Of a stretch of 44,436 bases of DNA, positions 31,425 to 39,523 are shown piece after piece. Source of the DNA: Acidimicrobiales bacterium. GTDB taxonomy: Bacteria; Actinomycetota; Acidimicrobiia; Acidimicrobiales; GCA-2861595. The stretch is from contig DATLFN010000003.1 of NCBI GenBank assembly GCA_035540975.1, forward strand, positions 1 through 44,436, written 5' to 3'. Each line of letters begins with the position of its first letter. Within the stretch, counting starts at the first letter, position 1. The position numbers were made by a program, and so were the translations under genes. Below the pieces are notes generated by a model. It had not been told where the DNA came from and made no database searches. It worked only from the letters and a program-made list of their open reading frames with translations.

Positions 31425-32819
31425 GTGATCCCCGAGCGGCTCCAGCCGCTGATCGACGAGACGGCGTGGTTCGCCGAGCGCTTCGCGGCGGCTGGCCACA
31501 ACCTGTACCTCGTCGGCGGCGTGGTGCGCGACGCGGTGCTGAACCGCCTGGCGCCGCAGGCCGACATCGACCTGACCACCGACGCCCGGCCCCCGGAGAT
31601 CAAGCGGCTGGTTCGCCCGGGCGCCGACGCCCTGTGGGACCAGGGCGAGCGGTTCGGCACCATCGGCGTGGAGCGCGACGGCCGCCGCTACGAGATCACG
31701 ACCCACCGCGCCGAGGCGTACGTGCCGGAGTCGCGCAAGCCCGAGGTCGAGTTCGCCGATGCGGTGGAGGCCGACCTGTCCCGGCGCGACTTCACGGTCA
31801 ACGCCATGGCCCTGCGCCTCCCGGGCATGGAGCTGGTCGACCCCTTCGGCGGCATCGGCGACCTGGCCGACGGCCGGCTGCGCACGCCGCTGCCCCCGGT
31901 GGAGTCGTTCGGCGACGACCCCCTGCGCATGCTGCGGGCCGCCCGGTTCATCGCCGGTTACGGCCTGAGGCCCGAGCCCGACGTGGTCGCCGCCGTCGAG
32001 AAGCTCCGCGACCGCCTGGAGATCGTCTCCGCCGAGCGCATCCGCGACGAGCTCGACAAGCTGGTGACGGTCGAGCACCCCACCGCCGGCCTGCGGTTCC
32101 TGGTGTCCACCGGCCTGGCCGACCACTTCCTGCCCGAGCTGTCGGGAATGGCCCTCGAGCAGGACCCCGTCCACCGCCACAAGGACGTGCTCGAGCACAC
32201 CTTCGCGGTGGTGGAGAAGGTGCGCCCCTCGCACCGCCTGGTCCGCCTGGCCGCCCTGTTCCACGACGTGGGCAAGCCCCGCACGCGGGCGTTCGGGCCG
32301 GGCGGCGTGTCGTTCCACCACCACGAGGTGGTGGGGGCGCGCATGACCCGCGAGCGCATGAAGGCCCTGCGCTACTCCAACGAGGACATCGCCGCCGTCA
32401 CCCGGCTGGTGGAGCTGCACCTGCGCTTCCACGGGTACCGGGACGGCGACGGCGGGTGGACCGACAGCGCCGTGCGCCGCTACGTGCGCGACGCCGGGCC
32501 GCTGCTGGAGGAGCTCAACGAGCTCACCCGCTGCGACTGCACGACCCGCAACGAGGCGAGGGCCCGCACCCTGGCCCGGCGCATGGACGAGCTGGAGGCG
32601 CGCATCGAGCGGTTGCAGGAGGAGGAGGAGCTGGCCCGCCTGCGGCCGGACGTCGACGGCCGCCGCGTCATGGAGCACCTCGGCATCCCGCCCGGGCCCG
32701 CCGTCGGCCGCGCCCTCGACCACCTCCTGGAGCTGCGCATCGAGGAGGGGCCGTTGGGCGAGGAGGAGGCCCTCCGCCGCCTCGACGCCTGGTGGGCGGA
32801 CCAGCCCGAGGCTCGCTGA
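31425..32819 (+). CDS. cca: CCA tRNA nucleotidyltransferase
   Basis: A 464-residue enzyme of the poly(A) polymerase/CCA family. The catalytic head has NLYLVGGVVRDAVLNR and the metal pair DID in PQADIDLTTDA, then FTVNAMAL and DPLRMLRAARF. A C-terminal HD domain carries HRHKDVLEHTFAVVEKV and AALFHDVGKPRTRAFG. It adds or repairs CCA at tRNA 3' ends. Rv3907c (pcnA) is the mycobacterial equivalent, also next to the murJ-sigM cluster. GTG 31425 follows a -10 box by 6 nt; the frame runs further upstream only as shadow of pilT. The tRNA-Ile at 2049 has an encoded CCA, so the enzyme would serve for repair or other tRNAs. Confidence 0.95.
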   Translation: MIPERLQPLIDETAWFAERFAAAGHNLYLVGGVVRDAVLNRLAPQADIDLTTDARPPEIKRLVRPGADALWDQGERFGTIGVERDGRRYEITTHRAEAYVPESRKPEVEFADAVEADLSRRDFTVNAMALRLPGMELVDPFGGIGDLADGRLRTPLPPVESFGDDPLRMLRAARFIAGYGLRPEPDVVAAVEKLRDRLEIVSAERIRDELDKLVTVEHPTAGLRFLVSTGLADHFLPELSGMALEQDPVHRHKDVLEHTFAVVEKVRPSHRLVRLAALFHDVGKPRTRAFGPGGVSFHHHEVVGARMTRERMKALRYSNEDIAAVTRLVELHLRFHGYRDGDGGWTDSAVRRYVRDAGPLLEELNELTRCDCTTRNEARARTLARRMDELEARIERLQEEEELARLRPDVDGRRVMEHLGIPPGPAVGRALDHLLELRIEEGPLGEEEALRRLDAWWADQPEAR

Positions 32820-32839
32820 CCGCGGCGGCGAACGGTCCC

Positions 32840-33541
32840 TCAGGAGCGGAGCAGCTTCAGCACCCGGTCGGTGTCGGTGAGGTCGGGCAGGAGCTCGTCG
32901 GCGTCCTCCGCCTCCAGCTCGTCGAGCGAGTAGCGGCCCGTGGCCACCAGCAGGCACCGGGCGCCGCCGGCGCGGGCGCAGGCCAGGTCGCGCGGCGTGT
33001 CGCCCACCACCCAGACGTCCTCGGGCCCGAGGTCCCGGCCCCGCAGGCGGCGGACGCGGTCCAAGGCGATGGGGACGAGCTGCTCGCGGTCCGAGTCGTC
33101 GCTGCCGAAGGCGCCCACCTCCACGTCGAGCCAGCGGTCCAGGGCGAACGCCTCCAGCTTCACCGCCGCGTTCGCCGCCGTGTTGCCGGTGAGCACCGAC
33201 TGGACGACGCCCGGGTCGTCGTGCAGCTCGGCCAGCACCGTCTCCACGCCGGGCATCACGTGGCCCTGCTCCCGCACCAGCTCGCGCGCCTCGGCCAGCT
33301 CGGTCTCCAGCCGCTCGACCACCTCGGGGAGCCGCTCGTGGGCCTCCTCCTCGGACAGGCCGGCGAAGAGCAGGATCTCCAGGGCGATGAGCGGATCGGT
33401 CTTCCCGCTCATGCGGACCTCGTGCTCGCCCGGCGGGCGGCCGAGGACGTGCTCGGCGGCGACGTCGAACGCCCGCTGCGCCACGCCGTTGCTGCGTAGG
33501 AGGGTGCCGTCGACGTCCCAGAGCACGAGCCGCTCGCCCAC
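32840..33541 (-). CDS. HAD family phosphatase
   Basis: A 233-residue haloacid-dehalogenase phosphatase. Motif I is LVLWDVDGTLLRSNG, motif II is VLTGNT, and motif IV is VWVVGDTPRDLACARAGGAR; an alpha-helical cap lies between residues 18 and 90. The pattern resembles phosphoglycolate phosphatase or other small-molecule phosphatases, but the substrate cannot be read from sequence. GTG 33541 is 7 nt after TACCGT (33554-33549), another leaderless-type start. It converges with the CCA gene with 20 bp between the stops. Confidence 0.85.
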   Translation of the reverse strand: MGERLVLWDVDGTLLRSNGVAQRAFDVAAEHVLGRPPGEHEVRMSGKTDPLIALEILLFAGLSEEEAHERLPEVVERLETELAEARELVREQGHVMPGVETVLAELHDDPGVVQSVLTGNTAANAAVKLEAFALDRWLDVEVGAFGSDDSDREQLVPIALDRVRRLRGRDLGPEDVWVVGDTPRDLACARAGGARCLLVATGRYSLDELEAEDADELLPDLTDTDRVLKLLRS

Positions 33542-33548
33542 GCGGGGG

Positions 33549-33554
33549 ACGGTA
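33549..33554 (-). promoter_or_regulatory. -10 box of the HAD phosphatase gene
   Basis: TACCGT on the minus strand, 7 nt before the GTG at 33541, within the 31-bp gap after the methyltransferase gene. Confidence 0.5.
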
Positions 33555-33572
33555 CCCGACGCGGCGGAGCCG

Positions 33573-34313
33573 TCAGTTGCCCAGCTTCCGGGCCCGCACG
33601 ACCAGGGTGCGGGGGACGTAGCGGAACGCCTCCTGCCACATCTCGCTGCGGGGCCCGCTGGTCGACGGCTGGGGCTCGAGGATGGTGTCGACCGAGTAGC
33701 TGGCCCGGGTGAGGGCGGTGTGGAGGTCGCCGATGGTGTGGTGGTGGATGGTGAAGGTGACGCCGTGGCGGGCGTGCTCGATGGGGGAGCGGTCGAAGTA
33801 CGAGCGCCGCACGCGCGGCGGCTGCTCGGGGTCGTCGCCGTCGATCATGTGGTAGGCGGGATGGGGCATCGAGAACACCAGCGGCGCGCCGGTGCGCAGC
33901 ACGCGGTGCACCTGGCGGAAGACCCGGCTCAGGTCCTCCACGAAGCCGAAGGCGCAGGAGCTGAAGGCCAGGTCGATCGAGTCGGCCCGTAGGAAGGCCA
34001 GGTCGGCCATGTCGCCCTGGCGCAGTTCCACCCGGACCTCCTCGCGGTCGCACAGGCGCCGGGCGATGGCCAGCATCTCCGCCGAGCTGTCGACCCCGAT
34101 GGCGATGGCGCCCTGCTTGGCGAAGGCGATCGAGTTCTGGGCGGCGCCGCAGCCCAGGTCGAGGACCCGCTTGCGCGTGAGGTCGCCCAGGAGGCGCAGC
34201 TCGGCCTCGGTGCCGATGTCGGCCCCGTACTGCACCACGTCGGTGGGAGGGCGGGCCCGCTCCTCGTAGACGGCTGCGTACTGGTCCCACGCGGCGACGT
34301 TGTCCGAGGGCAC
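33573..34313 (-). CDS. Class I SAM-dependent methyltransferase
   Basis: A 246-residue methyltransferase. Motif I is KRVLDLGCGAAQNSIAFAKQ, motif II is IAIGVDSSAEMLAIAR, and DSIDLAFSSCAFGFVEDLSR corresponds to motif IV, as in methyltransferase family 11. The C-terminal part (HHTIGDLHTALTRASYSVDT) matches a subgroup that methylates small molecules, but the substrate is unknown. GTG 34313 is only 31 bp from the divergent EEP gene start. It is followed by the HAD gene 31 bp downstream, which has its own promoter. Confidence 0.85.
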   Translation of the reverse strand: MPSDNVAAWDQYAAVYEERARPPTDVVQYGADIGTEAELRLLGDLTRKRVLDLGCGAAQNSIAFAKQGAIAIGVDSSAEMLAIARRLCDREEVRVELRQGDMADLAFLRADSIDLAFSSCAFGFVEDLSRVFRQVHRVLRTGAPLVFSMPHPAYHMIDGDDPEQPPRVRRSYFDRSPIEHARHGVTFTIHHHTIGDLHTALTRASYSVDTILEPQPSTSGPRSEMWQEAFRYVPRTLVVRARKLGN

Positions 34314-34344
34314 GGGGGAATGTTGCTACAGCTGTGGCCGCCCC

Positions 34345-35019
34345 ATGAGGATCGTCACCTTCAACATCCAGCACGGGCGCACGCCGGCAGGGCGGGTGGA
34401 CACGGCGGCGCTCGCCCGGTACTGCGCCGGCCTCGACGCCGACGTGCTCGCCCTCCAGGAGGTCGACCACCGGGTGCGGCGGTCGGGCCGGGCCGACCAG
34501 GCGGCCGAGGTGGCGCGGACGGCCGGCATGGCGGGGGTGTTCGGCGCCGCCCGCCGGCTCGGCCCGTGGGCCCGCTACGGGAACGCGCTGCTCGCCCGGG
34601 GCCGCCTGGTCGACGTCGCGACCATCGCCCTCCCCCGGGCGGTGGGGCGAGAGCCGCGCGTCGCCGTGCTGGCGCGCGTCGAAGTGGGCGACCGCGCCCT
34701 GTCGGTGGCCGCCACCCACCTGTCCACCGACGGCGGCGACGCTTCCGTCCAGCTGGCCGTGGTGCTCGGGGCGCTGGGCACCCGGCCCCTGCCGCGCCTG
34801 GTCGTGGGCGACCTCAACCTGCGCCCTGACGTCGCGGTGCCCGCCCTCGAGCGCGCCGGGTACTCGGTGGCGCCCACGGCCGGTGCGACCTACCCGGCGG
34901 CCCGGCCGTTCCTGCGCATCGACCACGTGGCCGCCCAGGGCCTCGACATCGAGCGGGCGACGGTGCTGGACGCGGCGCCGGTCAGCGACCACCGCCCCCT
35001 GCGGGTGGAGGTGCGCTGA
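34345..35019 (+). CDS. Endonuclease/exonuclease/phosphatase (EEP) family hydrolase
   Basis: A 224-residue EEP-fold enzyme: MRIVTFNIQHG (motif with the Asn), VLALQEVDHRV (catalytic Glu), VAATHLS, VVGDLNLRPD and the C-terminal SDHRPLRVEV (Asp-His pair). Family members cleave phosphodiesters in nucleic acids, phospholipids or inositol phosphates. ATG 34345 is chosen because the fold starts there; the open frame to 34300 adds unrelated residues. It is divergent from the methyltransferase gene (31 bp) and converges with ino1 (15 bp). Proximity to ino1 hints at inositol-lipid metabolism, a weak inference. Confidence 0.85.
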   Translation: MRIVTFNIQHGRTPAGRVDTAALARYCAGLDADVLALQEVDHRVRRSGRADQAAEVARTAGMAGVFGAARRLGPWARYGNALLARGRLVDVATIALPRAVGREPRVAVLARVEVGDRALSVAATHLSTDGGDASVQLAVVLGALGTRPLPRLVVGDLNLRPDVAVPALERAGYSVAPTAGATYPAARPFLRIDHVAAQGLDIERATVLDAAPVSDHRPLRVEVR

Positions 35020-35034
35020 CGGCGCGACGGCGGA

Positions 35035-36114
35035 TCAGTCGCCGGAGCCGGCGGCGAACTCCTCGACCATGCGGTGGGCCAGCTCGTCGCGGTACTGGAC
35101 GGGCGGCGACTTCATGAAGTACGCCGACGGGCCGAGCAGCGGGCCGCCGATGCCGCGGTCGAGGGCGAGCTTGGCGCAGCGGACGGCGTCGATGATGACG
35201 CCCGCCGAGTTGGGCGAGTCCCAGACCTCCAGCTTGAGCTCCACGTTCAGGGGCACGTCACCGAAGTTCCGGCCCTCGAGGCGGATGTAGGCCCACTTGC
35301 GGTCCTCCAGCCAGGCGACGTGGTCGGAGGGGCCGATGTGCACGTCGTCGGCGGCGATGCCGTTGTCCAGCTGCGAGGTGACCGACTGGGTCTTGGAGAT
35401 CTTCTTGGACTCCAGGCGCTCGCGCTCGAGCATGTTCTTGAAGTCCATGTTCCCGCCCACGTTGAGCTGGTAGGTCCGGTCGAGGACCATGCCCCGGTCC
35501 TCGAACAGGCGGGCCAGCAGGCGGTGCACGATGGTGGCGCCGACCTGGCTCTTGATGTCGTCGCCCACGATGGGGACACCCGCCTCCTCGAAGCGGCGGG
35601 CCCACTCCGGATCGCTGGCGATGAACACCGGGATGGCGTTCACGAAGGCCACCTTGGCGTCGATGCAGGCTTGGGCGTAGTGCTTCTGGGCGGCCTCCGA
35701 CCCGACGGGCAGGTAGGCCACCAGGACGTCGGCGCCGGAGGCCCGGAGCGCCTCGGTGACGTCCACCGGCTCGGCCGGCGACTCCTCGACCGTCGCCCGG
35801 TAGTACTTCCCGAGGCCGTCGAGGGTGGGGCCCCGCTGCACGGTGACGCCCAGCTCGCCGACGGGCGAGAACCGGATGGTGTTGTTCTGGCCGGCGAAGA
35901 CCGCCTTGCCCAGGTCGAGGCCGACCTTGGCGGCGTCGACGTCGAAGGCGGCGACGAACTCGACGTTGCCCACGTGGTAGCCGCCCAGCTCGACGTGCAT
36001 GAGCCCGGGGACGGTGTCGTTGGGGTCGGCCGAGCGGTAGTACTCGACGCCCTGGACCAGCGAGCTGGCGCAGTTGCCGACGCCCGCTATGGCGACCTTG
36101 ACGGTGTTCCTCAC
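35035..36114 (-). CDS. ino1: Inositol-3-phosphate synthase (actinobacterial type)
   Basis: A 359-residue NAD-dependent synthase converting glucose-6-phosphate to inositol-3-phosphate, the first step to phosphatidylinositol, mannosides and mycothiol. The N-terminus [20 protein letters not shown] is the NAD site. [30 protein letters not shown] and [10 protein letters not shown] with [14 protein letters not shown] are active-site blocks with the conserved lysines. The size matches Rv0046c. GTG 36114 has AGGAGG 7 nt upstream and overlaps the padR stop as GTGA, so the PadR regulator probably controls inositol synthesis. Confidence 0.95.
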   Translation of the reverse strand: MRNTVKVAIAGVGNCASSLVQGVEYYRSADPNDTVPGLMHVELGGYHVGNVEFVAAFDVDAAKVGLDLGKAVFAGQNNTIRFSPVGELGVTVQRGPTLDGLGKYYRATVEESPAEPVDVTEALRASGADVLVAYLPVGSEAAQKHYAQACIDAKVAFVNAIPVFIASDPEWARRFEEAGVPIVGDDIKSQVGATIVHRLLARLFEDRGMVLDRTYQLNVGGNMDFKNMLERERLESKKISKTQSVTSQLDNGIAADDVHIGPSDHVAWLEDRKWAYIRLEGRNFGDVPLNVELKLEVWDSPNSAGVIIDAVRCAKLALDRGIGGPLLGPSAYFMKSPPVQYRDELAHRMVEEFAAGSGD

Positions 36115-36722
36115 TTGGGATCCTCCTGCCGCTCGGCGGCGATGAGTTGGTCGAGCCACGAGATGTCACGCTCGGTGGCCTCGGTTCCGTGCTCCAGCAG
36201 GGAGCGGGTGTAGGCGTCGAGGCGCTCCCGGCTGGCCCGGATGGCGTCCCGGGCGCGGGCGAGGCGCTCCACGAGCAGGGCCCGCCGCCGTTCGAACAGC
36301 CCGAGGCGGGCGTCGGCGGGCAGGTAGCGGGCGAAGGCCAGGCGCAGGTTGAACGCCCGGTCGTCGTCGCCGGAGTTGGAGTCGGTGAGGAGGAGCTCGG
36401 CGAACAGCTCCTCCCCCCGCTCGGTGATGCCGTAGACCTTCTTGCCCCGGCTCCCGCGGGTGGTGCGGGCGGCGGCCCGGCGGGCCCGGAAGGCGAGCAG
36501 CTCGCCGCCCAGGGAGCCGGTCATCGGGATGGGGGCGAGGGGCACGGGGTTGGCCTCCACCGCCTTGACGGCGCCGGCCGCCTCCAGCTTGGCGAGGGTC
36601 GGGTAGAGCGAGCCGAACGAGACGCTCGAGAGGGGGCCGAGCACGCTGCTCAGCCGCTTCTTGAGCTCGTAGCCGTGGAGCTCCTGCTCCTTGAGCAATC
36701 CCAGTACCGCCAGTTCCAACAC
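36111..36722 (-). CDS. PadR family transcriptional regulator
   Basis: A 203-residue regulator. The winged helix-turn-helix begins [20 protein letters not shown], continues [20 protein letters not shown], and carries [18 protein letters not shown]. The C-terminal dimerisation helices (about 120-200) contain [23 protein letters not shown] 36722 is preferred over the open frame to 36782 because the fold starts there (next codon TTG gives the usual ML start) and GGGA lies 5-6 nt upstream; the extra codons overlap the operator-like palindromes. It matches Rv0047c upstream of ino1. It probably represses itself and ino1; the inducer is unknown. Confidence 0.88.
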   Translation of the reverse strand: MLELAVLGLLKEQELHGYELKKRLSSVLGPLSSVSFGSLYPTLAKLEAAGAVKAVEANPVPLAPIPMTGSLGGELLAFRARRAAARTTRGSRGKKVYGITERGEELFAELLLTDSNSGDDDRAFNLRLAFARYLPADARLGLFERRRALLVERLARARDAIRASRERLDAYTRSLLEHGTEATERDISWLDQLIAAERQEDPK

Positions 36723-36744
36723 GTTCGTCCCGGTGTCCTCGATG

Positions 36745-36773
36745 TATCGGTCCGATATATCGGTACGAGCATA
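36745..36773 (-). promoter_or_regulatory. padR-ino1 promoter with palindromic operator
   Basis: TATCGG (36745-36750) and CCGATA (36752-36757) form a 13-bp palindrome that overlaps a second perfect one, CCGATATATCGG (36752-36763). On the minus strand a -10-like TATGCT lies at 36773-36768. The palindromes sit right after the -10, over the expected start site, and 23 nt before the padR GTG. AT-rich symmetric sites of this kind are typical of PadR autorepression. Confidence 0.65.
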
Positions 36774-36841
36774 ACGCAGCACGGCGGGCGGCGGGCGCGC
36801 ACGTCGCCTCGCCGCGGGCGGGCGCTGTGGGGAAGCGCCGC

Positions 36842-36847
36842 TACCCT
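36842..36847 (+). promoter_or_regulatory. -10 box of the DUF5318 gene
   Basis: TACCCT, 8 nt before the GTG at 36856. It is divergent from the padR promoter, with 133 bp between the two start codons; the GC-rich stretch 36774-36841 shows nothing else. Confidence 0.5.
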
Positions 36848-36855
36848 GGGTCGCC

Positions 36856-37272
36856 GTGAGCTTCCGCCCCGACGCCGTGCGCGGTGCCCCCGGTGGTGCG
36901 GCGCTCCCCGGGCAGATCGACTACCGCATGGCGCGGAACTTCGTCATCAAGGAGTTCCATCGCGGTCGGCTGTCCAGGCTGGACGTGTGCGACGCCCACC
37001 CCGAGCTGCTGCGGGCGGCCAGGGGCATGGGAACGCCGGGCGGGCAGCAGTGCCCGATCTGCGAGGAGCTCGAGCTGGTGCACGTGGCGTACGCGTTCGG
37101 GTCGCACCTTCCGCCGGGCGGCGCCGCGTTCCAGGGGGCGGCCGAGCTGGCCAAGCTCACCCGCCGCGCCGGCGAGGTGGCGTGCTACGTGGTGGAGGTG
37201 TGCACGGGGTGCTCGTGGAACCACCTGGCGCGGACGTACGTGGCGGGCCGGAGGCGGACGAGGTCGGGCTGA
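36856..37272 (+). CDS. DUF5318 family zinc-ribbon-like protein
   Basis: A 138-residue protein. It starts SFRPDAVRGAPGG, with IDYRMARNFVIKEFHRGRLS and LDVCDAHPELLRAAR typical of DUF5318, and two Cys pairs: CPICEELELVHVAYAFG and CTGCSWNHL, likely a zinc site. Mycobacterial Rv0049, in the same place before ponA1, belongs to this family; function is unknown. GTG 36856 is 8 nt after a TACCCT box. The next gene starts 64 bp before its stop, in another frame. Confidence 0.85.
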   Translation: MSFRPDAVRGAPGGAALPGQIDYRMARNFVIKEFHRGRLSRLDVCDAHPELLRAARGMGTPGGQQCPICEELELVHVAYAFGSHLPPGGAAFQGAAELAKLTRRAGEVACYVVEVCTGCSWNHLARTYVAGRRRTRSG

Positions 37273-37778
37273 TCGCCGGGCCGCTGCGCCTGGGCGCGGC
37301 GGCCGCGGCGGCGGCGCTGGCGCTCACGTCGTCGGGCGAGGTGGTCTTGCTCGCCTGCCTGCTGGCGCTCGTCGCCGCCGACGTGCGGGCCGGGGCTGCG
37401 GCAGCTGCCGCCCTCCTGGCGCTGGCCGTGCGCTGGGGCTCGACGTCGCTCGACGCCATCTCCGGTGCCCAGTCGGTGCTCGGCCCCGGCGCGACGCTCG
37501 GGTCGCCCGCCGAGGTCGCCGCGTCGTGGTCGGCGGCCGCCGCCCTCGTGCTCTCCGCCCCGCCCGGGTGGTGGCCCGCCGTCGCCTTCGGGTCGACGGC
37601 GGCCCTCGCCGTCGCCGGGACGGCGGGTGGTCCTGCCGACGTCGCCCTGCGCCTGGGGGCCGCCGCCGCCGGCGTCGCCGTCACCGTGGCGGTGGGCCGG
37701 CGCCTGGCACCCGGGACGGCCAGGCCAGCCGCGGTGGTCGCCGGGGGCGCCGCCCTCGTGCTGGCGGTGCTCGGGTGA
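37209..37778 (+). CDS. Hydrophobic membrane protein, unknown function
   Basis: A 189-residue Ala/Val-rich protein with about six predicted transmembrane helices (for example AAAAAAALALTSSGEVVLLA, LLALVAADVRAGAAAAAALL and GVAVTVAVGRRLA). I recognise no family. The start is uncertain: GTG 37209 has GGAGG 10 nt upstream and overlaps the DUF5318 gene by 64 bp; GTG 37215 is the alternative. Its stop overlaps the next gene as GTGA. The base composition is extreme, so a chance frame must be considered, but the coupled stop and continuous hydrophobic pattern support a gene. Confidence 0.6.
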   Translation: MLVEPPGADVRGGPEADEVGLIAGPLRLGAAAAAAALALTSSGEVVLLACLLALVAADVRAGAAAAAALLALAVRWGSTSLDAISGAQSVLGPGATLGSPAEVAASWSAAAALVLSAPPGWWPAVAFGSTAALAVAGTAGGPADVALRLGAAAAGVAVTVAVGRRLAPGTARPAAVVAGGAALVLAVLG

Positions 37779-39511
37779 CCGACGTCGCCTCCGAGCCTCC
37801 CCGGGTCGGTGGCGAACAGCGGCGCCCTGCCCGGGTCGGTGGCGGGTGGCGTCGCCCTCCCCGGCTCGGTGGCGGGTGGCGCCGCCTCGGCCAGGTGGTG
37901 GAGCGGCGACCGCGTCTCGCCCGGCTGGTGGAGCGGGCCGGTGCGGCTGGCACCGGCCCCGGTTGGCCGGCGGCGGGCGCGCTGGCCACCGGCGCCTGGG
38001 TGCTCGTGGCGGTGGCCGGAGGCGACGGCTCACCCGTCGGCACGACGGCCTCGGGGGCGGCGGCCGCCGCCGGCACCGCCGCCCTGGTCGGGGCGTCGTG
38101 GCGTCCTCGGGCGCCCGGGAGCGCGGGGGCGGCGTTCGCCGTGCTGGCGTTGCTGCCCATCGCCGTCGCTGGCGCGTCGGCCGGGCACACGGCGCCGCTG
38201 GCCGCCGCCCTCGCCGTGTTCGCCGTCGTCGAGATCGAGGCGCGCGCCGTGGCCGGAGGGTGCGCGGCCCTGCTCGCCTCCCTGGTCGCCGCCCGCCTCT
38301 CGGCCGGGGGGTGGGTGCTCCCCGGCGACGGCGCAGCCGACCTCGCCCTCGCCCTCGCCGGAGGCGCCGTGTTGGTGGTCGGCGTTGCCCGGGGGCCCGA
38401 CCGGGTTTGGCCTCTGGCTGCGCCCGCCGTGGTCGTGGCGACGGCTGCCGCCGCCTTGGCGACGCCGGGCGCTGCGTCCGTGCTGGGGGCCGCGCTGGCC
38501 GTGGCGGCGGCCGTCCTGGTCGCCGAGCGGCCGTCGGTCGCCCTCGCCGCGCTGGCCGTGGCGGCGGCGGCCGTCCCCGTCGCACCGGCGTGGGGCCTGC
38601 TGGCGGCGGGCGCCCTTCTCGGGCTGGCGGTACCCGGGCGGGCGGCGGTCGTCCTCGGCCTGCCCGGCGCGGCTGCCCTCGCCGCCGCCGAGGTGCCGCC
38701 CGGCGGGGGGTTCGCCGGCGCCGCCCTGGTCGCCGGCGCGGCCGGCGTGGCGGTCGCCCTCGCCGGGCGCCCGGGCGAGCGTTGGTCCCTGCCCGTGGCC
38801 GACGGCGCCGTCCTTCCCGCCCTCGTCCTCGGGGCGTGGTTGGTGGTGGTGCCGGGAACGTGGCGATGGGCGGGCGGCGACGGGCTCGGCCCCTACGACC
38901 GCGGCGTGGCCGTGGCGGCGGCCGTCGCGCTCCTGGCCCTCCTGGTGACCGGCGCGGCCGCCGTCGGGGGCGTGCCCGTCGACGACGTCGTCGAGCCGCC
39001 GCCGCCGACCGGTCGGCCGGTGCCGTTGCGCCGCGCCCACGCCCGCCGTCACTGGCCGCGCCGCCGCCCGCCGGCTGCTCCGGCTGCGCCCCCCCTTCCC
39101 ACGTCCCGCCGCCCCTGGCCGCCGCGACGCCGAGGTGGGGACGCGGCGCCGTCGGCTCGAGGAGACGCCGGCCCGGCGCCCGACGGGGGCACGGCGCCTC
39201 CGGCTGCGCCGCCCAGCCCCGCAGGCTCGGCGCCGGCGCCCGAACCCGCCGCGCCCGTCGTCCCGGTCGCCCCGGCTCCCGCCGCCCGACCGCCTCGACC
39301 GGGTGCCGGGCCACGGCGTTCCCGGCCTGCCCCGGTACCCGCCGCCGAGGAGCCGCAGCCCGCCGCCGAGGAGGCCGAGCCCGGCGCCGTCCCGGCCCAG
39401 CGGGCTGCGGACGACGACGCGGCCACCGACACCGTGCCCGTCGTGGTGGTGCGCCCGCCGGGCGGGCGCCGCCCGCCGGCCGGCCGGGGCGGAACGGCGG
39501 GCCGGCGGTAA
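37775..39511 (+). CDS. Polytopic membrane protein with disordered N- and C-terminal regions
   Basis: A 578-residue protein. The first 45 residues contain three 10-residue repeats (RVGGEQRRPA, RVGGGWRRPP, RLGGGWRRLG), strongly basic. Roughly residues 60-395 hold 10-12 hydrophobic helices. The last 175 residues are Pro/Ala/Arg-rich and end VVVVRPPGGRRPPAGRGG. No family was recognised. GTG 37775 overlaps the previous stop as GTGA, and the next gene, the class A PBP, starts 13 bp after the stop with its own -10. Position between DUF5318 and the PBP suggests an envelope role, perhaps scaffolding through the tails. It could be a transporter-like or regulatory membrane protein. Confidence 0.6.
   Translation: MTDVASEPPRVGGEQRRPARVGGGWRRPPRLGGGWRRLGQVVERRPRLARLVERAGAAGTGPGWPAAGALATGAWVLVAVAGGDGSPVGTTASGAAAAAGTAALVGASWRPRAPGSAGAAFAVLALLPIAVAGASAGHTAPLAAALAVFAVVEIEARAVAGGCAALLASLVAARLSAGGWVLPGDGAADLALALAGGAVLVVGVARGPDRVWPLAAPAVVVATAAAALATPGAASVLGAALAVAAAVLVAERPSVALAALAVAAAAVPVAPAWGLLAAGALLGLAVPGRAAVVLGLPGAAALAAAEVPPGGGFAGAALVAGAAGVAVALAGRPGERWSLPVADGAVLPALVLGAWLVVVPGTWRWAGGDGLGPYDRGVAVAAAVALLALLVTGAAAVGGVPVDDVVEPPPPTGRPVPLRRAHARRHWPRRRPPAAPAAPPLPTSRRPWPPRRRGGDAAPSARGDAGPAPDGGTAPPAAPPSPAGSAPAPEPAAPVVPVAPAPAARPPRPGAGPRRSRPAPVPAAEEPQPAAEEAEPGAVPAQRAADDDAATDTVPVVVVRPPGGRRPPAGRGGTAGRR
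37801..37890 (+). repeat. Three 30-bp tandem repeats inside the membrane-protein gene
   Basis: Units at 37801-37830, 37831-37860 and 37861-37890 each begin CCGG(G/C)TCGGTGGCG. The period of 30 bp keeps the frame and encodes the 10-residue basic repeat near the N-terminus. The second and third units are most alike. Confidence 0.9.
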
Positions 39512-39514
39512 CCT
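39509..39514 (+). promoter_or_regulatory. -10 box of the PBP gene
   Basis: TAACCT, overlapping the stop codon of the previous gene and lying 9 nt before the GTG at 39524. Consistent with leaderless transcription of the PBP gene. Confidence 0.45.
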
Positions 39515-39523
39515 TGCCCAGCC

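Noticed and set aside
37801-37890. Tandem 30-bp repeats considered as a plasmid-type iteron or origin element
   Set aside because: They are in frame within a coding sequence, encode a regular 10-residue repeat and contain no DnaA or Rep-like motif.
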